Shown: piece after piece, positions 36,370 through 45,490 of the stretch
Layout of the letters: each line of letters opens with the position of its first letter
How positions within the stretch are numbered: position 1 is the first letter of the stretch
Assembly: GCF_014218355.1 (NCBI RefSeq)
Contig: NZ_AP023368.1
Location: 5,147,501-5,211,500 of the forward strand
Length of the DNA stretch: 64,000 bases
Reading direction: 5' to 3'
Origin: Anaerocolumna chitinilytica
Lineage (GTDB): Bacteria; Bacillota; Clostridia; Lachnospirales; Lachnospiraceae
The notes under the pieces: model-generated
The model's database searches: none
What the model saw: only the letters and a program-made list of their open reading frames with translations
Told to the model about the DNA's origin: nothing
Translations under genes and position numbers: made by a program

Positions 36370-38125
36370 GTTACTGTTCAGAGGTGACCTTGAACTAAAA
36401 AAGCCGAAGGTGAAGACTGATTTCAGTCAAAGCCATCGGTTTTATCTTATCCAAAGGTTATGGATACTCTATCTAATACATTCTGCTCTTCATTTCTGCG
36501 AATCATAACCAACATGCTCATGCATTGACAGAGATAATCAATACTCGCTTGACTCCGGAATGACATGGCCTGCGCCTGTTTTCGTTTATAGCCTCTTAGA
36601 AGCCTTTCGGCTTCATTATTGGTTGTGGGAATTCTGTAATCGCATACTGCAATCTGTTTCAGGTGGAAGATTATTTCGATAATGAATCATTTTCCGTATT
36701 AGTGAATGTATCTGTTTATTCCATGTGCGGTCAGACTCATTACCCATGCTGTCTTTGCGATAACGTAAGACATGTGCAAGACACTCCTGATGATCGCTGC
36801 CATAGTTGAAAAAAGTGCTTTCATGATCATAAAACAGAGTTCCTTGGTATTCTTCAACCACAGCAGATTTTACTCCTTCGTGCCCTTTTTTCTCACGGGC
36901 AAAGTACATGACTTTCCCGTCTGGTGTTGCAAATACATATACACTTTTCCCATTCACCTTTGCATTGGTGCAGTCGGTATGCATGACCTGCGACAGCAGC
37001 ATATCTGCAAACATTGTTTTTCATTCCTGTTCTGATTTTGGGTAAACTCTTTACTGATTTTATTTATCATGCCTTTTGATATGTTAAGCTGTCCGCCTGT
37101 TAGGTCAGACAAAAATATCAATAGAAGTACAGCATTCATTATTAAACAGGAACAAAAAAGCTTAGATACTTCCCTCATAATTCGCGTCATCCACAACTCC
37201 GGCAGGGAATAGTCTCGGTTATTTTGTTCTCTCAATTTCAAATTCTTCCCCTTTTCTTTTTCCAATTCTGTTTCTAAGTTATATAGTTTATGTCTCTTTC
37301 TGTTACTTTATTTCATAAATCAGCTAACTGTCGCTCTGTGCTTAATGCTCTCTTTTCCAGCTGTTTATTTACTTTTTGGAAATGCTCAGTTTGTGTTCGA
37401 ATTCCTTCTGGATTTTTTCAAAAATTTCAAACCACTGATTGCGGACCGTGATAGTCTCCCTATGGACAATTGATAGTTCTTCCTCTAATCTCTTGATGAT
37501 ACGTTCTAAATTACGGAGTTCTTTCAGGTATTCTTCCTGCATTTTGATATACTTATCGCCAGACTTTAAGGCTCTCACTACTGTGATGGCTGTTTTTAGA
37601 CGATATTCAAGAGTGGTGATGTATTCAAAGGAAGTATTTCATTCGATTAGCTTTTCTGACACGCTTTTAAAATTTTTTCCATTAATCTTGTTAATTCGGA
37701 CACCTGATCTTCCGATTTTTTATTGTTTGATAAGTTCTTGTTGTATTTTATTCTCTTTTTCAAGGCCTAAAATCACCTTATCTCGAATATCGAAATTATT
37801 ATTAAACTTTTGGGTCGTAAATCGTCCTCGCTTTCTGACAAAAGTATATCATAAATCCTTGTAAAATGCGAATTTGCGGTTGTTTCAGTATTGGCAATTT
37901 GATGGTGGATAATGTCATTATACATGAATAAAAAATGAAAAAAAGTGTCTGAATCCATCAAATATTCGAGTGATTAAACCTTGGATGTGGATAAATTCCA
38001 TCAAAAAGAAATGAGGAAGATAACCATAAACCCAATTATCTTCCTCAAGCTTGTTATCCACAAAATATAAAAAATTAAATTTCGTCACATTTCATAATGA
38101 ATTAATGTGGAGAGTGAACAGTAAC
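36370..38125 (-). mobile_element. IS66-family element with broken transposase (right boundary of the island)
   Basis: 1.76 kb between GTTACTGTTCA (36370-36380) and TGAACAGTAAC (38115-38125). The transposase reads on the minus strand from about 37961 to the stop at 36447-36449. A coiled-coil N-terminal part (near 37578-37369) is followed by NISKGMINKISKEF, MHTDCTNAKVNGKSVYVFATPDG and YDHESTFFNYGSDHQECLAHVLRY (TnpC catalytic core). A deletion/frameshift near 36640 then joins the TTNNEAERLLRGYKRKQAQA tail. There are several further frame breaks near 37020, 37300 and 37700. The first bases outside the inner end (CTATTTCT) do not match those outside the outer end. Confidence 0.85.
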
Positions 38126-38133
38126 CAATTTTC
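38126..38133. repeat. Right copy of 8-bp target-site duplication (CAATTTTC)
   Basis: Identical to 4817-4824 and immediately outside the outer IS66 end. Joining the two flanks through one copy recreates a continuous intergenic region between the RpiR and GH20-like genes. Confidence 0.85.
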
Positions 38134-38164
38134 AGAAATAGGCATAATTCATATTGTCGGTGTC

Positions 38165-38193
38165 TTGTAGAGATGCATTATTTCGGATATAAT
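38165..38193 (+). promoter_or_regulatory. Probable promoter of the RpiR gene
   Basis: TTGTAG (38165-38170), a 17-bp spacer and TATAAT (38188-38193). It lies about 100 bp upstream of the start codon. Confidence 0.55.
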
Positions 38194-38211
38194 CAGATAT
38201 AAGTTAGGCAG

Positions 38212-38233
38212 TTTTGCAAGTGAACTTGCAAAA
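38212..38233. promoter_or_regulatory. Palindrome between promoter and RpiR start (candidate operator)
   Basis: TTTTGCAAG, TGAA, CTTGCAAAA: perfect 9-bp arms just downstream of the predicted -10. The position suits autoregulation by the RpiR protein. Confidence 0.55.
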
Positions 38234-38289
38234 TACACGGGTATTTTACGATAGAAAGTTACTTTCAAATAGAAGGATGCCAAAGAATT

Positions 38290-39123
38290 ATGAAATATAC
38301 TCTCAAAAAAGTAAAACAGAACATTCTAAAAATTTATGATGAACTGACACCTGTTGAAAAAAGCGTAGCGGATTTTTTCCTGAGCAATTCAAAAGTAATT
38401 GATTTCAATTCCAGAAATATCTCCAAGCTTTTATATGTTTCGGAAGCAACCTTATCCCGTTTTGCCAAAAAATGCAGCTATAAAGGATTCCGGGAGTTTA
38501 TTTTTGATTATAAGAAAGACCTGTCTGTCAGTGTGCAGGAAAAAGATTTCAGCGCTTTGGCAATGCGGGTTCATGATAATTACCTGAAATTATTCGATGA
38601 AAGCTATGAACTGCTAGATGAACCCCAGATGAAACGCATTGCTAACCTGGTCAACCAGTGTAAAAGAGTCTGTGTGTATGGAATGGGAAGCTCCGGCTTT
38701 GTGGCCAATGAGTTCAGACTCCGCTTTATGCGGACCGGGCTGTATGTGGAGGCCATTACGGATTCTCAGATGATACAAATGAATTCTGCCCTGGTGGATG
38801 AAGAAAACCTGGTGATTGCCATATCTTTAAGCGGGAAAACAAAGGAAATCCTTGCAAGCATCCGTCTGGCAAAAAAACGGAATGCAAAGGTTGTGCTGAT
38901 AACTGCCAATAAGAATGTGAAAGAAAGTGAATATTGTGACGAAGTGCTCTATGTTGCTATGTCCAAGGATTTGGACAGCGGTACAATGATTTCACCTCAA
39001 TTTCCTATATTGGTTATGATAGACGTCTTCTATACCTATTATTTTGAAAATGACTCCTTTTTCAAAGCCCAAAAGCACAAGGAGACCCTATCCGCATTAA
39101 ACGTGACCCAAAATGAAAAATAG
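38290..39123 (+). CDS. RpiR/MurR-family transcriptional regulator
   Basis: 277 residues: N-terminal helix-turn-helix of the RpiR type (residues 1-77, NISKLLYVSEATLSRFAKK) and a C-terminal SIS sugar-phosphate-binding domain (about 105-245; VYGMGSSGFVA, ISLSGKTKEIL). The family senses phosphorylated, often amino, sugars. It converges with the ROK kinase gene (11-bp gap) and would be divergent from the GH20/importer operon if the 33-kb island were removed, the classical layout for a regulator and its target. An SD-like AAGGATG precedes the start. Confidence 0.9.
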   Translation: MKYTLKKVKQNILKIYDELTPVEKSVADFFLSNSKVIDFNSRNISKLLYVSEATLSRFAKKCSYKGFREFIFDYKKDLSVSVQEKDFSALAMRVHDNYLKLFDESYELLDEPQMKRIANLVNQCKRVCVYGMGSSGFVANEFRLRFMRTGLYVEAITDSQMIQMNSALVDEENLVIAISLSGKTKEILASIRLAKKRNAKVVLITANKNVKESEYCDEVLYVAMSKDLDSGTMISPQFPILVMIDVFYTYYFENDSFFKAQKHKETLSALNVTQNEK

Positions 39124-39133
39124 GACCGATTCT

Positions 39134-40084
39134 TTAAGCTTTCCCATGCTTTATGCAATAATAAACTGCTCCGATCATACCCGCGGCATTCCCAAGTGTT
39201 GCAGCTTCAATTACCACTGTTTTTGCATAGGTGGGCATAATACGGCTCAATACCTTAATCCGTAAAGGCTCTATAAACTTTTCCTGTTGTGCGCTCACAC
39301 CCCCGCCTATTAATACTACCTTGGGACTGAATATATGTATAATGCTGGCAAGTCCGTCCGCAACATAGCCAATCCATTTATCAAGAATTTCATCCAGATA
39401 GCTGTCTCTGCCCGCTACTTCGAAAATTGTATAGCCGTTTATATCACAGCTATTCATCAGGCCGCTTTTCAATCTTCCCGCTTTCTGCGCTTGATTCACC
39501 ATTCTTACCAGTGCAGTTGTAGAAGCATATTGTTCATAGCAGCCTCTGTTGCCGCAGCTGCATCTTTTTCCGTTATTGTGGATGGTAAAATGTCCTATTT
39601 CTCCGGCACCTCCGGCAGTTCCGCATAGAATTTCTGCATTTGCGATAATTCCGCCACCAACACCTGTCCCAATGGTAACAACGACAGCATCCTGGGCATC
39701 TTTTACCCCACCAATCCACTGTTCTGCCAACGCTGCACAGTTAGCATCATTCATAACAGTGACAGGCCCGGGATATACCTTTTTGATGCATTCCCGTATA
39801 TTGCAGCCTTCCCAGTTTTTGATATGTCCGGCTGCTCCGGCTACCTTTCCTTCCTTTGTATCTATCTGTCCGGTTGCCGACACACCGATTCCGCGTATCC
39901 GATTGTTATCCAGCCTATTTTCCTGCATGAACTCAGATAATTTAGTAATCACCGTATCAATGATAGGAGTATCATAGCCATCAAAAGCCACATCATAGGC
40001 TGAGGATTTACCCACTGCTCCATGTTCATCCACAATTCCTATTTTAACCTGTGTTCCTCCGATATCTATTCCTATATAATTCAT
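39134..40084 (-). CDS. ROK-family sugar kinase
   Basis: 316 residues. N-terminal phosphate loop GIDIGGTQVKIG, catalytic Asp in MNDANCAA, and the ROK zinc motif GH followed by CSCGNRGCYEQYAS. Cytosolic. Phosphorylates a hexose or N-acetylhexosamine; amino-sugar use fits the GH20-like operon and RpiR regulator but is not shown by sequence. The start follows AAAGGAGG. Converges on the RpiR gene with no room for a terminator between the stops. Confidence 0.9.
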   Translation of the reverse strand: MNYIGIDIGGTQVKIGIVDEHGAVGKSSAYDVAFDGYDTPIIDTVITKLSEFMQENRLDNNRIRGIGVSATGQIDTKEGKVAGAAGHIKNWEGCNIRECIKKVYPGPVTVMNDANCAALAEQWIGGVKDAQDAVVVTIGTGVGGGIIANAEILCGTAGGAGEIGHFTIHNNGKRCSCGNRGCYEQYASTTALVRMVNQAQKAGRLKSGLMNSCDINGYTIFEVAGRDSYLDEILDKWIGYVADGLASIIHIFSPKVVLIGGGVSAQQEKFIEPLRIKVLSRIMPTYAKTVVIEAATLGNAAGMIGAVYYCIKHGKA

Positions 40085-40227
40085 GATAGTAACCTCCTTT
40101 AAATTCAGCTTCCAGCCTCTGCTTATTTGGTATTCAAAATCAACTGTATTAAGTTTTGACCTATATCAGACGTACAAATTACATGAAAACCTGATTCTAT
40201 TATATCTCAAAGAGAAAAAACTAAAAT

Positions 40228-40814
40228 TCAACTAATATCAGAAAGAATTCCTTTCCTTCTGATCCAGTCAGCTAATTGCTCCGCCATTTTTTCAGTCTTA
40301 TTAATGATGGGTGACCAACTGCTCCTTCCCCGTCTTCCGCCTCCTGCTGCGAAAAGGCCATATGAAAAATAAGTTCGTCCTGCTCTTCTTTTTGCATTGT
40401 TTCAACCGCTGCCTCAATTTCAGGTCAACAGGTCCGTTAAGGCATTGGAGGTACAGGTAATCGGCTTGTTTTTATGAGTACTTCTTATAAATACCTTAAA
40501 AATTCCAGATAAGTTGTCTGAAAAGCCTTCGTTTTATCACTTTCCCACAAGGGATACCGTAGTCTTCCGCCTTTCAGATTAACCCGCCGGCAGGGATTAT
40601 TCATATCATCCGCATAAACGCCAACCCATGCCTAGTAATCTTCATTTCCACCTTCCGATTCCAACTCCGCTTCAAGCAGCCTGCCTTCAAATTCAAATTC
40701 CAGAAAGCTTGCCCCATGTAATAAATAAAGAGCATTGTCACGGTATAGTGTACGGCCTGATAATCGGATGCTTAATTCTTCCGGAAAATACTCTTTTTTT
40801 ATTCGTTCACTCAT
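40228..40814 (-). pseudogene. CE2/SGNH-type carbohydrate esterase, degenerate
   Basis: The frame from 40814 (MSERIKKEYFPEE) reads a jelly-roll-like N-terminal domain (RLSGRTLYRDNALYLLHGASFLEFEFEG) and stops at 40632. Sequence continues past the stop (AWVGVYADDMNNP, RRVNLKGGRLRYPLWE). After a collapsed middle, the far end reads GHPSLI, then a shifted KMAEQLADWI tail. GHPS is where the catalytic His of SGNH/CE2 acetyl esterases lies. The serine nucleophile region is lost. Dead remnant of a deacetylase. Confidence 0.55.
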
Positions 40815-40834
40815 GGCCAGATTCCTCTCTTCCT

Positions 40835-41352
40835 CTAACGGTGATTCATATCCAAATCCAAAAGAAGCTCACTGTCCATTTTCTGTTCCCGTATTCTTGT
40901 ACATGCATAATCAATTTTCTTATACTGGGTATGGTGCCACATAAAACGGTCATTGGTCCCTTCCTTTGTCCATGTATATTCTCCTTCGGGTGAGTACAGT
41001 TTTGCATCCTCTATAAGAATATTGTTTAAATAGATATCCCCATTGGTATTATATAGCGTGATTTCTTCCCAATTATCGGCGGAATCTTCACCCCTTCTAT
41101 CCTTTTTGATATCATCGGGAAAATCAATGGAATAGTCCTGATACATACTAAGGTTACTGCTGTCCTTCTTCGCATACATTCCTTCAAATTCTGCTGTATC
41201 AACAATTTTTTCATTCTCTGTTATATCCGATTTTTGAATAAACCACATAGGCAGGACCGTCATTGTCTCTACCGTCCGCTGTTGGTGAATTCAAGATTTG
41301 TTATTGGTTTCTCCAGGGAATCAGCAATATGCATTACATCTTTTCCATTCAT
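40835..41352 (-). pseudogene. Unrecognised gene split by a frameshift
   Basis: From an ATG at 41352 the minus strand reads MNGKDVMHIADSLEKPITNL and stops after 28 codons near 41268. The next frame overlaps it (from 41263) and continues through 142 codons to 40835 with many charged and aromatic residues (WTKEGTNDRFMWHH). One single-base shift would join them into about 170 residues. I do not recognise the family. It is tail to head with the dead esterase, suggesting one decaying operon. Confidence 0.45.
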
Positions 41353-41620
41353 ATTTATTATCCTCGATATTGTATGTTGTTTTGTTGCAGTTATTATATC
41401 TCCTGTTGTCTTCCTTTTCAATATTCTCAGCTCTTTCTGAAATTACTTTCCATTTTATAAGCCACCTGGATTTTTCTTTCTGTTTTCAAACATAATGCCG
41501 ATGGATCGACCACCGGAATAGGTGGCGGCTTACTATCAGATAATTCCCATTACTTTGTATTCTTTCCAAAAAATATTTCTAATAAAAACAGTTTTTATTT
41601 ACTATTTCCAAAATTTGCAC

Positions 41621-41649
41621 TTTATTCTATTTAATTTCTACTGTATAAT
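41621..41649 (+). promoter_or_regulatory. Possible promoter of the GH16 gene
   Basis: A good TATAAT at 41644-41649; the -35 is weak (TTTATT at 17 bp, or TTGCAC at 23 bp). The next 100 bp hold a terminator-like hairpin before the start codon. Confidence 0.45.
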
Positions 41650-41668
41650 ATTGGTAACAGAGCAACAG

Positions 41669-41701
41669 GGTGCAGGCAGAATAACATGCCTGCACCTTTT
41701 T
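41669..41701 (+). terminator. Leader terminator hairpin ahead of the GH16 gene
   Basis: GGTGCAGGCA pairs perfectly with TGCCTGCACC (41669-41678 and 41687-41696), followed by TTTTT. It lies between the probable promoter and the GH16 start, and no plus-strand gene lies upstream. It therefore looks like an attenuator rather than the end of another transcript. Confidence 0.75.
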
Positions 41702-41752
41702 ACTAGGTTGGAGTTTACAATTCACTATCAATATTAATAAGGAGGGTATTTT

Positions 41753-44700
41753 ATGCAGCATTTTCAAAGGAAACACAAGGGGTTGAAACAAAAACTGCTA
41801 AGTATTATTCTAGCAGTGGCAATGATTGCCTTAGGGTCATATCTGCCGGTTATAGGGACTACGGGGAAAGTTCAGGCAGCGCAGACAGTGATTACATCTA
41901 TGGCATATTTTTCAGCATCAGACGGTCCGGTTATCTCACACTCCGGCGTAGGACAAGCAAGTTATGGTTTTGTTATGCCTGTTTTTAACGGTGGTGCCGC
42001 AACCTGGCAGGATGTGGCTTCCGACCTGAAGGTCAATGTAAAGGTGAACGGAAACTGGGTCGATATCGACAGCACGGATTTTGTTTACAACCAGAACTGG
42101 GGAAACTGGAGTGATGGGGGCTTTAACGGTTATTGGTTCACCGTGTCAAAGACTACCTATATTCAGCTTGCTTCCCGCCAGAATGGTATAACACTGAATT
42201 ATACTTTGGAATTTACCAGCATACCAAAGGCTACGATTACTTCCATGGCCTTTACCCAAGGGCCTGCTATCACTGCCGATGCAACGGGAGGCTGCGGCTT
42301 TACCTATCCAATCTTTAATGGTTCTGCTTCCGTTCCTTATGCCGCCGTCGCAGAGGATTTAAGACTCTTTGTAAAACCGGTCAACAGCAGTGAGTGGACA
42401 AGCATTGATAACAATGCAGCCAGCGGCTGGATTTATGACAGTAACTTTGGACAGTTTACCGATGGCGGCGGTGGGTATTGGTTTATCGTAAACCAATCCA
42501 TAAATGTGAAATTGGTTTCCGCTTCCTCCGGTGCTTCTCTTATCTATACCATTAATTACAATACTCCTGTAAGAAATACTTATCAGCTTACCGCTTATGA
42601 CGCTACACAGTATACGGCCGGTGAGACCGGTGCCATTGGCGTTCCCTTGCCTAAGATTGACGGTGGTGCACCGGTAAAATCAGAGCTTGATAACTTTGTA
42701 TATGAAATCAAAATGAACGGTGTATGGGTAGACCTTGGGGACTATAGCAAGAGCGGCTTCCGCTATCAGTCAAATGGCTATAACAGCCTATCCGATGCCA
42801 ACCAATGGGGATATTTTGCCGATCATATTTACGGCCTGTGGTTTCAGCCAATTCAGGTCAATATGGACATTCGTATCGGCTATCCTTTAAATGGCCAAAA
42901 GGGCGGTGCCATCGGCAGTAACTATATTTACTATACTTTTATTGGTAACCCTAATGCACCTCGTCCCGATGTATCAGACCTTGGCAATATCCCCCTTGGT
43001 ACTACGGACAATCCAGCTATCAGTGGTTTAAACCTTATCTGGCATGATGAATTCAGCAGTTCTTCTCTCGATACCAGTAAATGGTCTTATAATACCGGCT
43101 ATTATATGAGTGATGACCCTAACAGCTGGGGCTGGGGAAATAATGAGTTGGAATATTATACGGACAGTACTAAGAACATCTACCTTTCAGATGGGAAATT
43201 AAATATCACCGCTTACAATGAACCCAAGTCCTTCCCACAGGACCCTGCCCGCTATGCAACTTATTCCTCCGGTAAGATTACCACAAAGAACTCTTTCTCC
43301 TTCCAGGGCGGAAGAATTGATTTCAGAGCAAAACTTCCTACCGGAAACGGTATCTGGCCAGCCCTTTGGATGCTGCCTTTAGAAGACCGTTACGGTGCAT
43401 GGGCTGCCTCCGGTGAAGTAGATGTTATGGAAGCAAAGGGAAGAATCCCCGGTGTCACCAGCGGTGCTCTGCACTTTGGTGGTCAATGGCCAGCCAACCG
43501 TTACATTAGTGGTGAATATGCATTTCCAAGCGGTCAGACCTTTCAGAATGACTTCCATGTATATAGTGTTGTATGGGAAAATGATAATTTTAAATGGTAT
43601 GTGGACGGAAAATGCTTCTTAAAGGTTACAAAAGACCAATGGTATTCAGTAGGTGCCCCTAATAATACAGACGCACCTTTTGATCAGCCGTTCTATGTAA
43701 TTATGAATCTTGCCATCGGCGGTAATTTCGACGGCGGTCTGGCACCAAGTGCAGGTGATATCCCTGCTACTATGCAGGTAGACTATGTACGTGTATATAA
43801 AGAAGCAAACGGTGAAAACCCCGGTACTGTTCCTGTAACCGGAATATCACTGGATAAGAGCAGTGCTTCTCTCTTACCCGGAAGTACACTTACTCTTACC
43901 CCCACCGTTACTCCTAACAATGCTACCAACAAGGCTGTTACCTGGTCCACCGGCAACGCATCTGTTGCAACAGTAGCAGGCGGTATTGTTACTGCAGTAG
44001 CTCCCGGAAATACGGTTATAACCGCCAAAACAGCAGACGGCAGTTACCAGGCTTCCTGTACGGTTACCGTTACAAATCCGCCGCCAACTACTGTTACAAT
44101 CGGAGATGCCGTCAAAGGCCTTAAGAAGACCGGAGACAATCTGGTATTCTATGTAAACGGTGCAACCTTTGCAGACCTGCATTATATCAAAAACAACGGA
44201 GGCCAGATAAATGTTGCCATGACTTCCGACGGAAAAGGTAACTTTACCTATCCTCTGAATTCTCTGGCTAACGGTGATACGATTAAATATTTCTTTACTT
44301 ACAACCCCGGCGGCGGAGCCCTTGATACCCAGTGGCTTACCTATATTCATGGAGTAACCCAGGGAACAGATGGTGGTACTGCTTCCTCCAATGTTGCACA
44401 GGGTAAATCCCTCCTTTGCTCCGGGTCAGAAAGCGATGCTTTCCCAGTATCCTATCTTACAGACAATAACACCGCCACCAGATGGGCTTCTAACTTTGCA
44501 GATGATGCCTGGTTCATACTGGACCTCGGAAGCAGCTGCAAAATAAGCCAGTTAATACTAAACTGGGAGGCTTCTTATGGAAAAAGATATGAAATCCTTA
44601 CCTCTACGGATGGTGTGAATTATAACAGCCTGTTAAACCAGTCAAATGGTACAGGCGGAATCGAAACCTACAACGTAACTCCGGTGAATGCCCGGTATGT

Positions 44701-44779
44701 GAAATTCAGAGGAATTGAAAGAGCCCTGCCTTACGGTTACTCTCTATGGGAGTTCCAGGTTATGGGTACAGTGAATTGA
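41753..44779 (+). CDS. Secreted modular GH16 beta-1,3-glucanase (laminarinase-type)
   Basis: 1008 residues. Signal peptide 1-43 (cut after VQAA). Three related repeats of about 110 residues (47-159, 162-270, 277-400), each with a YGF/VPxxNGG-like start and a GYWF strand, of no family I can name. GH16 catalytic domain about 425-683 with E555, D557 and E560 in GEVDVMEAKG. Bacterial Ig-like domain 690-773. CBM56-like domain 780-868 (beta-1,3-glucan binding). F5/8 type C (CBM32-like) domain 878-1007. Expected to hydrolyse beta-1,3-glucan outside the cell; no sortase or S-layer anchor is seen. The start follows AAGGAGGG. Expression may be attenuated by the upstream hairpin. Confidence 0.9.
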   Translation: MQHFQRKHKGLKQKLLSIILAVAMIALGSYLPVIGTTGKVQAAQTVITSMAYFSASDGPVISHSGVGQASYGFVMPVFNGGAATWQDVASDLKVNVKVNGNWVDIDSTDFVYNQNWGNWSDGGFNGYWFTVSKTTYIQLASRQNGITLNYTLEFTSIPKATITSMAFTQGPAITADATGGCGFTYPIFNGSASVPYAAVAEDLRLFVKPVNSSEWTSIDNNAASGWIYDSNFGQFTDGGGGYWFIVNQSINVKLVSASSGASLIYTINYNTPVRNTYQLTAYDATQYTAGETGAIGVPLPKIDGGAPVKSELDNFVYEIKMNGVWVDLGDYSKSGFRYQSNGYNSLSDANQWGYFADHIYGLWFQPIQVNMDIRIGYPLNGQKGGAIGSNYIYYTFIGNPNAPRPDVSDLGNIPLGTTDNPAISGLNLIWHDEFSSSSLDTSKWSYNTGYYMSDDPNSWGWGNNELEYYTDSTKNIYLSDGKLNITAYNEPKSFPQDPARYATYSSGKITTKNSFSFQGGRIDFRAKLPTGNGIWPALWMLPLEDRYGAWAASGEVDVMEAKGRIPGVTSGALHFGGQWPANRYISGEYAFPSGQTFQNDFHVYSVVWENDNFKWYVDGKCFLKVTKDQWYSVGAPNNTDAPFDQPFYVIMNLAIGGNFDGGLAPSAGDIPATMQVDYVRVYKEANGENPGTVPVTGISLDKSSASLLPGSTLTLTPTVTPNNATNKAVTWSTGNASVATVAGGIVTAVAPGNTVITAKTADGSYQASCTVTVTNPPPTTVTIGDAVKGLKKTGDNLVFYVNGATFADLHYIKNNGGQINVAMTSDGKGNFTYPLNSLANGDTIKYFFTYNPGGGALDTQWLTYIHGVTQGTDGGTASSNVAQGKSLLCSGSESDAFPVSYLTDNNTATRWASNFADDAWFILDLGSSCKISQLILNWEASYGKRYEILTSTDGVNYNSLLNQSNGTGGIETYNVTPVNARYVKFRGIERALPYGYSLWEFQVMGTVN

Positions 44780-44860
44780 TTTGCATGCCTGATTATAATA
44801 AGTAGCTTTATCAATAAAATTTTACTAACTGTTAGTGATACCTGATTTAACGGTACCAAA

Positions 44861-44920
44861 AGGGACTGCAGCAGAATAAACTCCGTTTAGCTTACTTTGC
44901 GACAGTCCCTATATTTTCTT
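44861..44920 (+). terminator. Terminator of the GH16 gene
   Basis: AGGGACTG (44861-44868) pairs with CAGTCCCT (44903-44910) around a 34-base loop, followed by a T-rich tract. Reading the same stem from the minus side has no T run. Confidence 0.5.
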
Positions 44921-44986
44921 TCTTCCCAGATAAACTCAGCGGTTAATCTCTATCTCAGGGCCTTACAGGTATTAAAAAGATGTGTT

Positions 44987-45313
44987 TTATCTGGGAGGAT
45001 CACAGACTTTACAAGGCTCATAGCCTTCTGCTTTTGCTTCTTTAAGGGTAATCTTAATCTTACTCTGTCTTAGATATCTGCATGATGAGATATGATACTT
45101 CTTCCCTGTTCTGGTTATGTATACATAAGTGGCGGAACTTTTTTTCTTGATAGATTTCTTAGATAGTACTATGGAAGCATGGTTGTTTGAACTGATAGTA
45201 CTGATAGTGTTGCTATTGCTGCTTTGGTTATGTACTGCCGGAGTGAAATTCACATGATAAACCGGAGAAACTATTAATACTGACATAATAATTATTGATA
45301 GAATTCTTTTCAT
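44987..45313 (-). CDS. Small secreted Cys/His-motif protein
   Basis: 108 residues: signal peptide (about 1-25), a Ser/Asn-rich spacer, and a C-terminal motif VYITRTGKKYHISSCRYL, KEAKAEGYEPCKVCDPP. The H-x3-C and C-x2-C set looks like a small zinc site of the kind found at the end of secreted nucleases and other clostridial exported proteins. Function unknown. Divergent from the 45.5-kb gene. Confidence 0.7.
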   Translation of the reverse strand: MKRILSIIIMSVLIVSPVYHVNFTPAVHNQSSNSNTISTISSNNHASIVLSKKSIKKKSSATYVYITRTGKKYHISSCRYLRQSKIKITLKEAKAEGYEPCKVCDPPR

Positions 45314-45490
45314 AAAACCGCCATACCCTTTCTAATCGTATTGTATAATTTATACAATTATCTTATCATTTATAGCATAGCAAGAATTTTCTGTCAATTT
45401 TAAGTCAATATCTGTAAGTTACTATTTACTATTATCATAGTCAGTGATAGAATACACTCATAAAAGATTTTTGATTAACAGAGTCATTCT

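Larger units (their letters stand above)
4825..38125. mobile_element. Composite IS66-type genomic island carrying a biosynthetic gene cluster (33.3 kb)
   Basis: Outer left end GTTACTGTTCA (4825-4835) and outer right end TGAACAGTAAC (38115-38125) are perfect 11-bp inverted repeats flanked by an identical 8-bp duplication. An IS66 remnant lies at the left boundary and a whole but mutated IS66 at the right, both oriented minus, as in a direct-repeat composite transposon. Cargo is a visibly AT-rich minus-strand gene cluster plus IS21, IS110, IS256 and tyrosine-recombinase wreckage. The flanks are less AT-rich sugar-utilisation genes. The inner end of the right IS66 (36370) is flanked by CTATTTCT, which does not match, supporting movement of the whole unit rather than of the right IS66 alone. 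All transposases seen are broken. Confidence 0.82.

Noticed and set aside
36362..38133. Independent insertion of the right-hand IS66 alone
   Set aside because: The octamers next to its own two ends (CTATTTCT and CAATTTTC) differ, while the right octamer matches exactly the one outside the far-left end at 4817.
43874..44350. 158-codon minus-strand open frame inside the GH16 gene
   Set aside because: It lies antisense to the Ig-like and CBM regions, has no ribosome site, and its composition (runs of Cys, Gly, Asn, Ser) is what the reverse of Thr/Ala/Val-rich coding sequence gives.
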